From contig NZ_CANMKO010000005.1 of assembly GCF_947498515.1 (NCBI RefSeq), positions 248,001 through 312,000 on the forward strand: a DNA stretch of 64,000 nt. The letters run 5' to 3'. A program made the translations under genes and the position numbers. Below, one piece after another: positions 17,401 through 25,880 of the stretch (positions are counted from its first letter, which is position 1; every line of letters begins with the position of its first letter). The DNA is from an uncultured Pelagimonas sp. (GTDB lineage Bacteria > Pseudomonadota > Alphaproteobacteria > Rhodobacterales > Rhodobacteraceae). The notes below the pieces were generated by a model. It had not been told where the DNA came from. It ran no database searches and was given only the letters and a program-made list of their open reading frames with translations.

Positions 17401-17450
17401 GCTTCTTCTTTCCCCAAATATCCCGGGGAGTCTCGAGCAAAGCTCGAGAC
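17401..17450. repeat. Repeat element with CAAATATCC core plus a 9-bp inverted repeat
   Basis: The stretch GCTTCTTCTTTCC then CCAAATATCCCGGGGA recurs almost unchanged at 38499-38527. It is followed directly by a perfect stem GTCTCGAGC-AAA-GCTCGAGAC (17430-17450). The element sits just upstream of the SDR start and behind the dehydratase gene, so the stem could terminate the dehydratase transcript. Confidence 0.6.
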
Positions 17451-17514
17451 GGGCCAGCGCCCCATCCCCCATTAGACCAAAAGAGCCCCCGATCAGATCG
17501 AAGGCTCCTTTAAA

Positions 17515-19296
17515 TTAGTGATTGTCGCGCGCCAAGGTGCGGCCAATTTTCTGATAGGCCGTCGCCAGCTCAAGACAGCCCCCTTCGGCCAATTGCCCGA
17601 CATGCTTGCGATAAATCTCTTGCCAAGGCGTCTGGTGTTCCAACTCCGGCTCTTCCCAGGCGTCGATCCGCGCCTGCCATTCGCCATCGTCCACCAAGGC
17701 ATTGAGCGTCGAATTGTTCAAATCCAACCGCACCATATCCCCGGTTTTGAGGTAAGCCAAACCACCACCCACAACCGATTCAGGTGACGCATTCAAGATC
17801 GACGGGCTTTCCGATGTGCCCGACTGACGGCCATCGCCAACGGTTGGCAGGTGGTTGATCCCGCCTTTGATCAGCTCATCAGGCGGCTGCATGTTCACAA
17901 CTTCGGCCGAGCCGGGATAACCAACACAGCCGACGCCGCGAATAAACAGGATGCAGTTTTCATCAATTTCAAGCGCCGGATCGTTCAGACGGTCATGATA
18001 ATCCTCTGGCCCTTCAAACACGATGGCGCGGGCTTCGTGTACGCCCTCTTTACCGGGATGCGACAAGAAACGTTGTTGGAAGTCCGCCGAAATCACCGAG
18101 GTTTTCATCAGAGCGCTGTCAAAGAGATTGCCAGACAGGACCTTGAACCCCGAGTTTTCGCGCATCGGCGCATCATAGGTTTTGATCACGTCGAGATCGA
18201 CGCTTTCGATACCCTCCAATGTCTCACCCATGGTTTGACCCGAGGCGGTCATCGCGCCTTCGTGCAAACGCCCGGCTTTCTTAAGTTCACCCATGATCGC
18301 GGGGACGCCACCAGCGCGGTAGAACCCTTCGCCCAGATATTCGCCCGCCGGTTGGACATTGGCCAACAAGGGCACATCGAAACCAACAGTTTCCCAATCT
18401 TTGACGTTAAGCTCGACCCCAACATGGCGGGCTACGGCCTGCAAATGCGGCGGGGCGTTTGTCGACCCACCAATCGCGGCATTGGTGACAATTGCGTTTT
18501 CAAAGGCTTCGCGAGTCATGATGTCAGATGGTTTGAGATCATCTAAAACCATCTGCACAATGCGCTTACCGGTTAAAAAGGCCATTTCCATGCGTTCACG
18601 GAAAGGCGCAGGAATGGCGGAACTTCCGGATAAGGTCATGCCCAGCGCTTCGGCCATGGCGTTCATCGTCGACGCCGTGCCCATGGTGTTGCAATGGCCC
18701 ATCGACGGGGCCGAGGCGCAGGCGCGCTCCATGAATTCTTCGTAGTCAATCTTGCCCTCGGCCAGCAAACGACGGCCTTCCCAGATCACTGTGCCCGACC
18801 CGGCGCGTTTGCCTTTGAACCAACCGTCCAACATCGGCCCGCCATTGAGCGCAATCGCCGGGAGGTCAACCGTTGCCGCCCCCATCAACATCGCCGGAGT
18901 TGTCTTGTCACAGCCCGTGGTCAGAACGACGCCGTCAATCGGATAGCCGTGCAGCACCTCGACCAAGGTCAGATAGGCAAGGTTGCGATCAAGCGCCGCC
19001 GTGGGGCGTTTGCCGGTTTCTTGGATCGGGTGCACCGGAAATTCCATCGGAATACCGCCCGCTTCGCGGATACCGGCCTTGATCCGATCCATCAGGAACA
19101 CGTGGATTTTGTTGCATGGGGCCAGATCGCTGCCGGTTTGGGCGATGCCGATGATCGGGCGCTCGCTCTGAAGCTCTTCGCGGGTGAATGTCGCGTTCTG
19201 GTAGCGTTCAAGATAGAGAGCGGTCATGCCCGGATTGTTCGGGTTGTCGAACCATTCCTGAGAGCGGAACCGCTTGTGGGCGCGGGTATCTGACAT
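17515..19296 (-). CDS. xylD: IlvD/Edd-family sugar-acid dehydratase, xylonate dehydratase (XylD)-like
   Basis: Iron-sulfur dehydratase, 593 residues, that removes water from a sugar acid to give a 2-keto-3-deoxy acid. It follows Caulobacter XylD from end to end: FRSQEWFDNP near the start, IGIAQTGSDLAPCN, HGYPIDGVVLTTGCDKTTPA, GHCNTMGTASTMNA, DGRQSGTSESPSILNASPES, and the tail PWQEIYR ending in NH. The cluster cysteines are Cys61, Cys129 and Cys202. The ATG at 19296 has AAGGAA six bases upstream. Distinguished from branched-chain IlvD by this XylD/arabonate-dehydratase pattern; D-xylonate or L-arabonate is the likely substrate. A TGGTATACCA site lies about 210 bp upstream. Confidence 0.88.
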   Translation of the reverse strand: MSDTRAHKRFRSQEWFDNPNNPGMTALYLERYQNATFTREELQSERPIIGIAQTGSDLAPCNKIHVFLMDRIKAGIREAGGIPMEFPVHPIQETGKRPTAALDRNLAYLTLVEVLHGYPIDGVVLTTGCDKTTPAMLMGAATVDLPAIALNGGPMLDGWFKGKRAGSGTVIWEGRRLLAEGKIDYEEFMERACASAPSMGHCNTMGTASTMNAMAEALGMTLSGSSAIPAPFRERMEMAFLTGKRIVQMVLDDLKPSDIMTREAFENAIVTNAAIGGSTNAPPHLQAVARHVGVELNVKDWETVGFDVPLLANVQPAGEYLGEGFYRAGGVPAIMGELKKAGRLHEGAMTASGQTMGETLEGIESVDLDVIKTYDAPMRENSGFKVLSGNLFDSALMKTSVISADFQQRFLSHPGKEGVHEARAIVFEGPEDYHDRLNDPALEIDENCILFIRGVGCVGYPGSAEVVNMQPPDELIKGGINHLPTVGDGRQSGTSESPSILNASPESVVGGGLAYLKTGDMVRLDLNNSTLNALVDDGEWQARIDAWEEPELEHQTPWQEIYRKHVGQLAEGGCLELATAYQKIGRTLARDNH

Positions 19297-19503
19297 GTTT
19301 TTCCTTCCCTGGCATGGCACAGCCCGTGGGCCATGCGCATAAGCTATTCACATTTGTTAGTCGGGGTTGCACGGCGTGTGGCGGCAGCCGCCCCTCTCTC
19401 GTGTCACCGATGCTGTAGCGCGAATTCAGTGGCACGACAAGAAGGTTCCATTATTCAAGATTTAGTTCCAAATAATGAAACCAACCTCCCCCATTTGCAA
19501 AAA

Positions 19504-19513
19504 TGGTATACCA
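19504..19513. promoter_or_regulatory. Operator palindrome TGGTATACCA, site 3
   Basis: Perfect palindrome extended to AA-core-TT (19502-19515). It lies in the divergent gap, 207 bp upstream of the dehydratase start on the minus strand and 93 bp from site 4. Confidence 0.75.
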
Positions 19514-19596
19514 TTCTTTGGAACCTGCAAGCGATCATTTCCCATTGATCGAACATAGCAAGCAGATACGCTTGTGAATTGTTTCTTTCTCAATTC

Positions 19597-19606
19597 TGGT
19601 ATACCA
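19597..19606. promoter_or_regulatory. Operator palindrome TGGTATACCA, site 4
   Basis: Perfect ten-base palindrome 54 bp upstream of the ATG at 19661. Its position suits control of the secreted-protein and RraA-like genes to the right. Confidence 0.75.
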
Positions 19607-19660
19607 AATCTTTTAGGAGAACGTCTCAGAGACGTTTTAGGGACGTTTGGGGGGACATCA

Positions 19661-20140
19661 ATGAAACGAGTCATGGCACTTGGGCTGGTGATATTGACCG
19701 CGCCGCTTTCAGCTGGCGCAGAGGTCGCCTTGCAAGAGGTCAACGGTTGTATTGAAAACGCCCGCAGCTTGGGGACGTCTCCGATGTCATGCGTGGACAA
19801 CGCCCATGTCCCTTGCCTTGAAGTTCCCGCCGAAACCCCCAATGTCGCAACGCTCTGTTTCAAAGAGGCCCAAGACACATGGTCGGGCGGGATGAGCACC
19901 GCGTTGGACATGATCAAAGGTAGCCTACCGGACATAGCCCCGATTGCCAGTATTGAGGTGAAATACGATTTGCTTAGCGGGTTGTTGCAATGTGACCGGA
20001 TGGCCGAATTGGCCACGCTTCAAAACGCCGAAGACGAACAGATTTTGCTGCAAAAGACCCGATGTAGCGCCACGGCCTCTGGCTTGGCCTATGTACGGTT
20101 GGTTTGGCGCGCGCCCGAGGGGGCGACCCATGCTGACTGA
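19661..20140 (+). CDS. Small exported protein of unknown function
   Basis: Encodes 159 residues with a clear Sec signal peptide (MKRVMALGLVILTAPLSAGA). The mature part has about six cysteines (NGCIEN, SCVDN, PCLEV, LCFKE, QCDRM, RCSATA), suggesting disulfide-bonded periplasmic structure, and the end resembles a short lysozyme-inhibitor- or DUF1311-like helical pattern, though I cannot assign a family. The longer frame from 19574 is rejected because it would cover operator site 4 and lacks a signal peptide. Its last 11 bases overlap the RraA-like gene. Why a catabolic regulon should contain it is unclear. Confidence 0.65.
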   Translation: MKRVMALGLVILTAPLSAGAEVALQEVNGCIENARSLGTSPMSCVDNAHVPCLEVPAETPNVATLCFKEAQDTWSGGMSTALDMIKGSLPDIAPIASIEVKYDLLSGLLQCDRMAELATLQNAEDEQILLQKTRCSATASGLAYVRLVWRAPEGATHAD

Positions 20141-20834
20141 GCCCCCTGCCCTAACCCTTGTCGACGGGGCCCCGCGCCCCAGCCCCGAACAAATCGCGGC
20201 GTTTGATGGCATCCCGACAAGTTTTATCTGTGACGCCTTGGGCGGAACTGGGGCCATGGCCGTCACGGTTGAGCCGGTGGGCTTTGGTCGCGATCTCGAC
20301 TGTTGTGCCTTTGGCCCGGCCTTGGTGGCGGGCAATAGTCCGGGTGATATCATCGGTACGTTGGGTGCTGTGCATATGGCTCAAGCGGGGGATTTCGTTA
20401 TCGCCGAAGCCCAAGGCCATCAGGGCTGTGCCGCCGCTGGAGATTTATTATTGGGTCAGCTGCGCAATGCCGGCGCGGTAGGCTTTGCCACCGATGGGCC
20501 AATGCGCGATTATGACGGTATTGTTGCCGCTGGCCTACCCGCGTGGTGTACCGGCTTGTCCCCCAATTCGCCATTTTCCAAAGGCCCCGGATACACCGGC
20601 GGCGTCGCGATGGTGGGCGGAGTTCGTGTGGCGACCGGCGACATGATCGTAGCCGACCGGGACGGCGTGGTCGTTATTCCCTTTGACCAAATCGATGGCG
20701 TCATTGCTGCCCTACCCGCCATTCAGGCCCAGGAGATCGACCGCGATACCAAGGTGCGCAACGGTTTCAAAACTCCGCTCGATCTTGATCAGATGCTGGA
20801 AGATGGCCGGGCCTGCCGAAAATCCACGAACTAA
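20130..20834 (+). CDS. RraA-like / HMG-aldolase-family protein
   Basis: The 234-residue product has the core of the RraA/4-hydroxy-4-methyl-2-oxoglutarate aldolase fold: IPTSFICDALGG, GDIIGTLGAVHMAQAGDFVI, the metal and pyruvate site in ATDGPMRDYDGI (the Arg-Asp pair of true aldolases), and ADRDGVVVIP. Keeping the Arg and Asp argues for an aldolase or oxaloacetate decarboxylase rather than the RNase E inhibitor RraA. It could split a 2-keto-3-deoxy acid into pyruvate and an aldehyde. The ATG at 20130 is chosen because upstream sequence belongs to the overlapping secreted-protein gene. Confidence 0.8.
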   Translation: MLTEPPALTLVDGAPRPSPEQIAAFDGIPTSFICDALGGTGAMAVTVEPVGFGRDLDCCAFGPALVAGNSPGDIIGTLGAVHMAQAGDFVIAEAQGHQGCAAAGDLLLGQLRNAGAVGFATDGPMRDYDGIVAAGLPAWCTGLSPNSPFSKGPGYTGGVAMVGGVRVATGDMIVADRDGVVVIPFDQIDGVIAALPAIQAQEIDRDTKVRNGFKTPLDLDQMLEDGRACRKSTN

Positions 20835-20836
20835 AA

Positions 20837-20846
20837 TGGTATACCA
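20837..20846. promoter_or_regulatory. Operator palindrome TGGTATACCA, site 5
   Basis: Perfect palindrome only 2 bp after the RraA-like stop codon and 74 bp before the FAD oxidase start. It suggests a separate, co-regulated promoter for the oxidase-kinase-dehydrogenase genes. Confidence 0.75.
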
Positions 20847-20920
20847 AACTCAGCATCGCCTTGACCCCACGGACAGGGATGTAGAACTCACAGGCAATAG
20901 ATTTTTTGCAGGACCAGACT

Positions 20921-22303
20921 ATGCCCCATGACACCGCGATTGCCGAGCTGAAATCCCTTTTGGGTGACCGACTGGTCTCTAGTCAGGCCGATCGTGACCT
21001 TCATGGTCAAAACGAAAGCTATCACCCGACCTTGCTTCCGGATGCAGTGGCCTATCCCGAAACCACGCAAGAGGTCTCGGAAATTGTCAAAATCTGTGCG
21101 GCGCATGACTGCCCTGTGACGCCCTATGGCGCGGCAAGTTCGCTAGAAGGGCAACATTTGGCCACCAAAGGCGGCATCAGCCTTGATACCAGCCGCATGA
21201 ACAAGCTTTTGAACGTAAATGACGAAGATCTGAATGTGGTTGTGCAACCGGGGTTAACGCGGATTGAGTTGAACGAAGAGCTGCGTGCCACCGGCCTGTT
21301 TTTCCCGCTTGATCCCGGTGCCAATGCCTCGCTTGGTGGCATGGCGGCGACGCGGGCCTCGGGCACCACGGCGGTGCGCTATGGCACCATGGCTGATAGT
21401 GTTTTGGCGCTTGAGGCGGTGATGGCGGATGGCACGATCATCCGCACCGGATCACAGGCGCGCAAATCCTCGACCGGTTATGATCTGACCCACCTTTTGA
21501 TTGGCTCCGAAGGCACGCTTGGCATCATCACCGAGTTGACCCTGAAACTTCAGGGCATCCCCGAGGCGGCCTCGGCAGCGACCTGTCGATTTGAGAGCGT
21601 CGAAGAGGCGGTCAACTGTGTAATCCTGACGATTCAAAGCGGCCTACCGATGGCGCGGATCGAATTGATCGACGAATTGATGGTGCGCGGGTTCAACGTC
21701 TATAGCGACGCGGGCCTTCCGGAAAAGCCGCATCTCTTTGTTGAATTTCACGGTACACCAAGCGCGGTGGCCGAACAGGCGGCGTTGTTCGGTGAAATCG
21801 CCGAAGACTTTGGCGCAACCGGGTTTGAACACGCCGAAAAGACCGAAGACCGCAACAAGCTTTGGACCATGCGCCACAATGCCCACCATGCCAACAAGGC
21901 GCTGGCCCCCGGCAAAGGCATCATTTCGACCGACGTCTGTGTACCGATTTCGAAACTTGCCGAAGCCATTGTCGAAGCCCAAGACAAGGCCCGCGACATG
22001 GGACTTAGCTGTGCCATTGTCGGGCACGTCGGCGACGGTAATTACCACTGTGGGCTGAACGTTGACACATCGGACGCCGAGGAAATGAAAACTGCCAAAG
22101 CCTTTGTCGGCATTCTGAACGACAGCGCCCTGCGCCTTGGTGGGACAGTCAGCGGTGAACATGGGATCGGCATGGGCAAAACCGCCTATATGCACGCCGA
22201 ACATGGCCCCGCCCTTGCCTATATGCGCGCCATCAAGACCGCATTGGACCCAAAGGGCATTTTGAATCCGGGCAAAATTTTGCCCGCTACCAACCAACAC
22301 TGA
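20921..22303 (+). CDS. FAD-binding oxidoreductase, D-lactate/glycolate dehydrogenase (GlcD/Dld) family
   Basis: The 460-residue product has the PCMH-type FAD domain (PYGAASSLEGQ near 68, DPGANASLGGMAATRASGTTA, YDLTHLLIGSEGTLGIITE) and the FAD-oxidase C-terminal domain ending HGIGMGKTAYM and DPKGILNPGKI. Such enzymes oxidise D-2-hydroxy acids (D-lactate, glycolate, D-2-hydroxyglutarate) and pass electrons to the respiratory chain. GCAGGA lies about eight bases before the ATG at 20921; a TTG fifteen bases earlier is in frame but less likely. In this cluster it may oxidise glycolate from pentonate cleavage. Start of a rightward operon. Confidence 0.88.
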   Translation: MPHDTAIAELKSLLGDRLVSSQADRDLHGQNESYHPTLLPDAVAYPETTQEVSEIVKICAAHDCPVTPYGAASSLEGQHLATKGGISLDTSRMNKLLNVNDEDLNVVVQPGLTRIELNEELRATGLFFPLDPGANASLGGMAATRASGTTAVRYGTMADSVLALEAVMADGTIIRTGSQARKSSTGYDLTHLLIGSEGTLGIITELTLKLQGIPEAASAATCRFESVEEAVNCVILTIQSGLPMARIELIDELMVRGFNVYSDAGLPEKPHLFVEFHGTPSAVAEQAALFGEIAEDFGATGFEHAEKTEDRNKLWTMRHNAHHANKALAPGKGIISTDVCVPISKLAEAIVEAQDKARDMGLSCAIVGHVGDGNYHCGLNVDTSDAEEMKTAKAFVGILNDSALRLGGTVSGEHGIGMGKTAYMHAEHGPALAYMRAIKTALDPKGILNPGKILPATNQH

Positions 22304-22322
22304 ACGACGGAAAACACCTGAT

Positions 22323-23234
22323 ATGAAACGCTTTTTGTGCCTCGGAGAATGTATGGTCGAGCTGGCCCCGACGTCGGACGGGCTTTACCGCATGGGCTAT
22401 GCCGGGGATACGTTCAATTGTGCTTGGTATGCGCGGCAATTGCTTGGCGATGACTGGGTTGTGCAATATGGCACCGTGGTCGGAGAGGATGCGGCATCCG
22501 ATGGAATGCTGGCCTATATGGAGGATCACGGCGTTGATACCTCGACCGTGCGTCGGGTGTCTGAGCGCACGGTGGGCTTGTATTCGATCCAACTCAAGGA
22601 TGGTGAGCGCAGCTTCTCCTATTGGCGGGGTGAGGCGGCAGCACGGCTATTGGCGGATGACGAGGCGTGGCTTGATAGTATTCTGGCCGACCGTCAGGTG
22701 ATCCAGTTCTCTGGCATTACCTTGGCCATCCTGTCGCCGGAAAAACGCGAGGTTTTGGCCCGCGCCCTGACCCGTGCTCGTGCCGCTGGGGCTTTGGTGG
22801 CCTTTGACACCAATCTGCGCCCCAAACTCTGGGAAAGCGAACAGGCGATGCGCGACGGTTTGCTCCTTGGGGCGTCAGTGTCGGATGTGGTGTTGCCAAG
22901 CTTTGACGAAGAAGAGGCCTGTTTTGGCGATAAATCCCAGGCGGACACCATCACCCGGTATCGCAATGTTGGGGCCAAGGTGATCGCGGTCAAAAACGGC
23001 CCCGATACATGCCATGTTTGGGCGGACGGCGTTGGCGAAAGCCTTGTGACCCCAGCCGCAGTGGCCAAGGTGGTCGACAGCACCGCCGCCGGTGACAGCT
23101 TTGCCGGTGGGTTCCTCGTGACTTTGGTCCAAGGGGCCACAGCGGCAGAGGCCACCAAGGAAGCTTCGGAATTGGCAGCACAGGTCATTCAACGGCGCGG
23201 CGCGCTGGCCCCTGATATTTTTGGCAAAGGATAG
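22323..23234 (+). CDS. kdgK: PfkB-family sugar kinase, probable 2-keto-3-deoxygluconate kinase
   Basis: Ribokinase-fold enzyme of 303 residues. N-terminal LGECMVEL is typical of KDG kinases, followed by the substrate loop GYAGDTFNCAWYARQL. FDTNLRPKLW (about 161-170) and the catalytic motif DSTAAGDSFAGGF with base Asp258 mark the PfkB signature 2. It phosphorylates 2-keto-3-deoxy sugar acids, the product of sugar-acid dehydratases nearby. No KDPG aldolase gene is visible in the window. Sits 19 bp after the FAD oxidase gene and 5 bp before the DenD-like gene, in one operon. Confidence 0.85.
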   Translation: MKRFLCLGECMVELAPTSDGLYRMGYAGDTFNCAWYARQLLGDDWVVQYGTVVGEDAASDGMLAYMEDHGVDTSTVRRVSERTVGLYSIQLKDGERSFSYWRGEAAARLLADDEAWLDSILADRQVIQFSGITLAILSPEKREVLARALTRARAAGALVAFDTNLRPKLWESEQAMRDGLLLGASVSDVVLPSFDEEEACFGDKSQADTITRYRNVGAKVIAVKNGPDTCHVWADGVGESLVTPAAVAKVVDSTAAGDSFAGGFLVTLVQGATAAEATKEASELAAQVIQRRGALAPDIFGKG

Positions 23235-23239
23235 GCGTT

Positions 23240-24205
23240 ATGAAGGTATTGATATTGGGCGGCGGCGGGTTTCTTGGCCGTAAACTGGCACTAAAACTGG
23301 CCAAGCGGCAGGAGCTTCGCGGCAAATCAATCGATCAAATGGTTTTGGCCGATATTGTCGACCCCAAGCCGATCGAGGCCCCATTTCCCGTTCACTATCA
23401 ACCTTGTGACATTTCTAATCCGGCTTCAGTTGCCGATTGTATCGACGCCGAAACGGATGTGATTTACCTTTTGGCGGCCGTGGTCTCGGCCCATGCCGAA
23501 GAGGATCTCGATGCCGGGTTAAGCGCCAACATGATGGGTGTTCTGAACGTCTTGGAACGCTGCCGCGCGCTTGGGACCTGCCCCGTTGTGGTCTTTACCT
23601 CGTCCATCGCGGTCTTTGGTGGAGACACGCCGCAGCCGTTCAACGACTTTAGCCTGCCCAATCCGCAAACCAGCTATGGCGCGCAAAAGATGATCGGCGA
23701 ATATCTCGTCACCGATTATTCGCGCCGTGGGTTGATTGATGGGCGTGGCTTTCGCCTTCCGACGATCACCGTGCGCCCCGGCAAACCCAACCGCGCCGCC
23801 AGCAGTTTTATGTCGTCGATTTTTCGCGAACCTTTGAACGGGGAGGCCGCCAATTGCCCGGTCGAACCTGATTTTAAACAGCTCTATCTTTCCCCGCGCA
23901 AATGCATCGAAAACCTGATCAAAGGGGCCGAGTTACAGGCCGCCGATTTGGGGCAAAACCGCTGTATGACCATGCCGGGTAAGGTGTGGTCGATTGGTCA
24001 GATGATCGAGGCGATGACCAATGTCGCCGGACCCGCCGCCGCCACCCGGATCACATGGCAAAAGCAGCCAGAAATCGAAGGCATTCTTAAGGGTTGGCAC
24101 ATGGATATTCGCACCGATCGCGGACTTGCGCTTGGCCTTGAACCCGATGACAGTTTCGAAGACAACATCCGTATCTACCTAGAAGACGACGCGCCGCAAT
24201 CGTGA
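23240..24205 (+). CDS. denD: NAD-dependent epimerase/dehydratase family, D-erythronate dehydrogenase (DenD)-like
   Basis: Extended SDR of 321 residues: NAD motif GGGGFLG at 7-13, and catalytic Ser121/122, Tyr146 and Lys150 (SYGAQK). Stretches such as SSIAVFGGDTP, RGLIDGRGFRLPTITVRPG and NRAASSFMS match the D-erythronate dehydrogenase group as I know it. DenD oxidises D-erythronate at C2 in C4 sugar-acid breakdown, so four-carbon acids may be among the substrates of this region. The reductase at 14791 (threonate-like) would fit that idea. Assignment by motif memory, not by search. Confidence 0.8.
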   Translation: MKVLILGGGGFLGRKLALKLAKRQELRGKSIDQMVLADIVDPKPIEAPFPVHYQPCDISNPASVADCIDAETDVIYLLAAVVSAHAEEDLDAGLSANMMGVLNVLERCRALGTCPVVVFTSSIAVFGGDTPQPFNDFSLPNPQTSYGAQKMIGEYLVTDYSRRGLIDGRGFRLPTITVRPGKPNRAASSFMSSIFREPLNGEAANCPVEPDFKQLYLSPRKCIENLIKGAELQAADLGQNRCMTMPGKVWSIGQMIEAMTNVAGPAAATRITWQKQPEIEGILKGWHMDIRTDRGLALGLEPDDSFEDNIRIYLEDDAPQS

Positions 24206-24216
24206 AAGGCCACGCC

Positions 24217-24972
24217 ATGAGCAACTTTGCCAACTACCCGTGCTTGAAAGATAAAACCGTATTTATCACCGGCGGGGCCTCGGGGATTGGGGCGGAGATC
24301 GTGTCGGCTTTTGCCGCCCAGGGGGCCAAGGTTGGCTTTGTTGACAAGGATGTCGCCGGTGGCGAGGCTTTGGCGGCGAAACTTGGCGGCGATGTGGCCT
24401 TTGAGGCGTGTGACTTGCGCGACATCGACAGTTTGAAAGCCGCTTTTGCCAATCTTGCGACGCGCCTTGGCGATGCGCAGGTTCTGGTGAACAATGCGGC
24501 GCGCGATGATCGTCATGATTGGCGCGAGGTGACCCCAGAGTATTGGGATGAGCGTCAGCAAACCAACCTCAAACACATGTTCTTTGCGATGCAGGCCGTT
24601 GCCCCGGCCATGGTCGCCGCAGGGGCCGGTTCGATCATCAACATGGGGTCAAATTCATGGTGGGAATCGGTGGGCAATTTCCCCGCCTATGCCACCGCCA
24701 AAGCCGCCGTACATGGGTTGTCGCGCACCATGGCGCGGGATTTGGGCGATGCGCGCATTCGCGTCAACACTGTGGTGCCCGGCTGGATCATGACCGAGCG
24801 CCAAAAAGAGCTTTGGGTGACCCCCGAAGGGCTTGCCGATCATCTCAAAAACCAATGCCTGCCCGACGCCATTGACCCGGTGTACGTGGCGCGCATGGTG
24901 CTGTTTTTGGCCTCTGATGATGCCGCCATGTGTACTGGCGGCAACTTTTTCGTCGATGGTGGCTCGGTCTAA
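24217..24972 (+). CDS. SDR-family sugar/sugar-acid dehydrogenase
   Basis: Classical short-chain dehydrogenase of 251 residues: TGGASGIG at 18-25, VNNAA at 91-95, and Tyr158 with Lys162 (YATAK). The motif order and the WWESVGNFPAYATAK segment resemble D-xylose/galactose 1-dehydrogenase-type SDRs, which make sugar lactones or acids. A GTG at 24202 overlaps the denD stop (GTGA), but the ATG at 24217 with GAAAGG eight bases before it looks better. Last gene of the operon; it meets the next gene tail to tail with an 18-bp gap. Confidence 0.82.
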   Translation: MSNFANYPCLKDKTVFITGGASGIGAEIVSAFAAQGAKVGFVDKDVAGGEALAAKLGGDVAFEACDLRDIDSLKAAFANLATRLGDAQVLVNNAARDDRHDWREVTPEYWDERQQTNLKHMFFAMQAVAPAMVAAGAGSIINMGSNSWWESVGNFPAYATAKAAVHGLSRTMARDLGDARIRVNTVVPGWIMTERQKELWVTPEGLADHLKNQCLPDAIDPVYVARMVLFLASDDAAMCTGGNFFVDGGSV

Positions 24973-24990
24973 CCCGAGCCCCTTATTCCG

Positions 24991-25770
24991 TTACTCGGTA
25001 CGACCGTAAAATGTCATGCGGGCCTCTGGCGACAGGGACACGCCCGGTTCGGTATTATAGGCCAAGACCGCCAACATACGGGTGCGCGCGCCGTCGTTTG
25101 GCGCGACCCGGTGGATCGAGTTACGGCCACGGAAAAACACCAATGTTCCGGCCTCGGCAGTCACCGTGTTGACCTCGGCCTTGCCATCCAGAATGTCGCC
25201 AACCGTGTCAAAGCCCATCTCGCCCCCATCAGCGTCGCGCACATCGCTGACATATTCAAACTGTCCGCCCTGTTCCGGTGCTTGCACCATAAGCGTGATC
25301 GCAAAGGAAGAGTTGTCAAAATGCCACCCAAGTTCCTGGCCGGTTTTCGCAAAGTGCAAGTTGATCGACGAAAGCGGATCGGCGTATTCATAAAGCGCCT
25401 GCTCGCCCAACACCTCACAGAGGAAGCCGCGAAAATCATCAGCGTTATAGAGCGTCCGAAGCGCAGAGTCCGCCGGCATCAGATCATCGGTGATACATCC
25501 CTTGGATGAGGTCACCAACCGGTTGCGCGGATGGTCTGGGGCAAAGTCGGGGTCCGGCGCGCTGAGGTAAACCGTATGCTGGGCGGTGGTCGCAAAGACT
25601 CTGTCTTCGTTGGCGTGGCCTTCGTCGTGAATGGTCTTGATCGCCTTTGGCGTGACAAAACCCGGCATGCTTAGAATGCCGGTCGCATCATATTCAGCCT
25701 TGCAGGCGGCGCGAAAGTCCGGGTCGGCGATTGGATAGGTCGTTAGGTTCACGATCTCAGGGAAATGCAT
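24991..25770 (-). CDS. BesD/HalD-like Fe(II)/2-oxoglutarate oxygenase (HxD form)
   Basis: The 259-residue product resembles the free-amino-acid halogenase/hydroxylase family of BesD. The iron facial triad is visible as His150, Asp152 (GWHFDNSSFAITLMVQ) and distal His220 (NSIHRVAPNDGARTR), with Arg229 or Arg231 for the 2-oxoglutarate carboxylate. Halogenases of this family replace the Asp by Gly to make room for chloride; here Asp is kept, so hydroxylation or desaturation of an amino acid or similar free substrate is expected. The start has AGGACAGG upstream. Divergent from a LysR regulator. Substrate unknown. Confidence 0.75.
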   Translation of the reverse strand: MHFPEIVNLTTYPIADPDFRAACKAEYDATGILSMPGFVTPKAIKTIHDEGHANEDRVFATTAQHTVYLSAPDPDFAPDHPRNRLVTSSKGCITDDLMPADSALRTLYNADDFRGFLCEVLGEQALYEYADPLSSINLHFAKTGQELGWHFDNSSFAITLMVQAPEQGGQFEYVSDVRDADGGEMGFDTVGDILDGKAEVNTVTAEAGTLVFFRGRNSIHRVAPNDGARTRMLAVLAYNTEPGVSLSPEARMTFYGRTE

Positions 25771-25880
25771 GGCCTGTCCTTTGTGTTGGCGTCATCCCAG
25801 TGATAATCGAGATTTAAGATCGGAAAAAATTGTATTATCCAGCCTATTAGGAAAGAAAAATCACTCCAGAAAGTGTCTTG

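Larger units (their letters stand above)
19297..19660. other. Divergent regulatory gap with two operator palindromes
   Basis: This 364-bp gap separates the leftward xylonate-type dehydratase from the rightward secreted-protein/RraA genes. It is AT-richer than its surroundings and holds two copies of TGGTATACCA (19504 and 19597). I see no convincing protein start or structured RNA in it. It is best read as a two-way promoter region. Confidence 0.6.
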
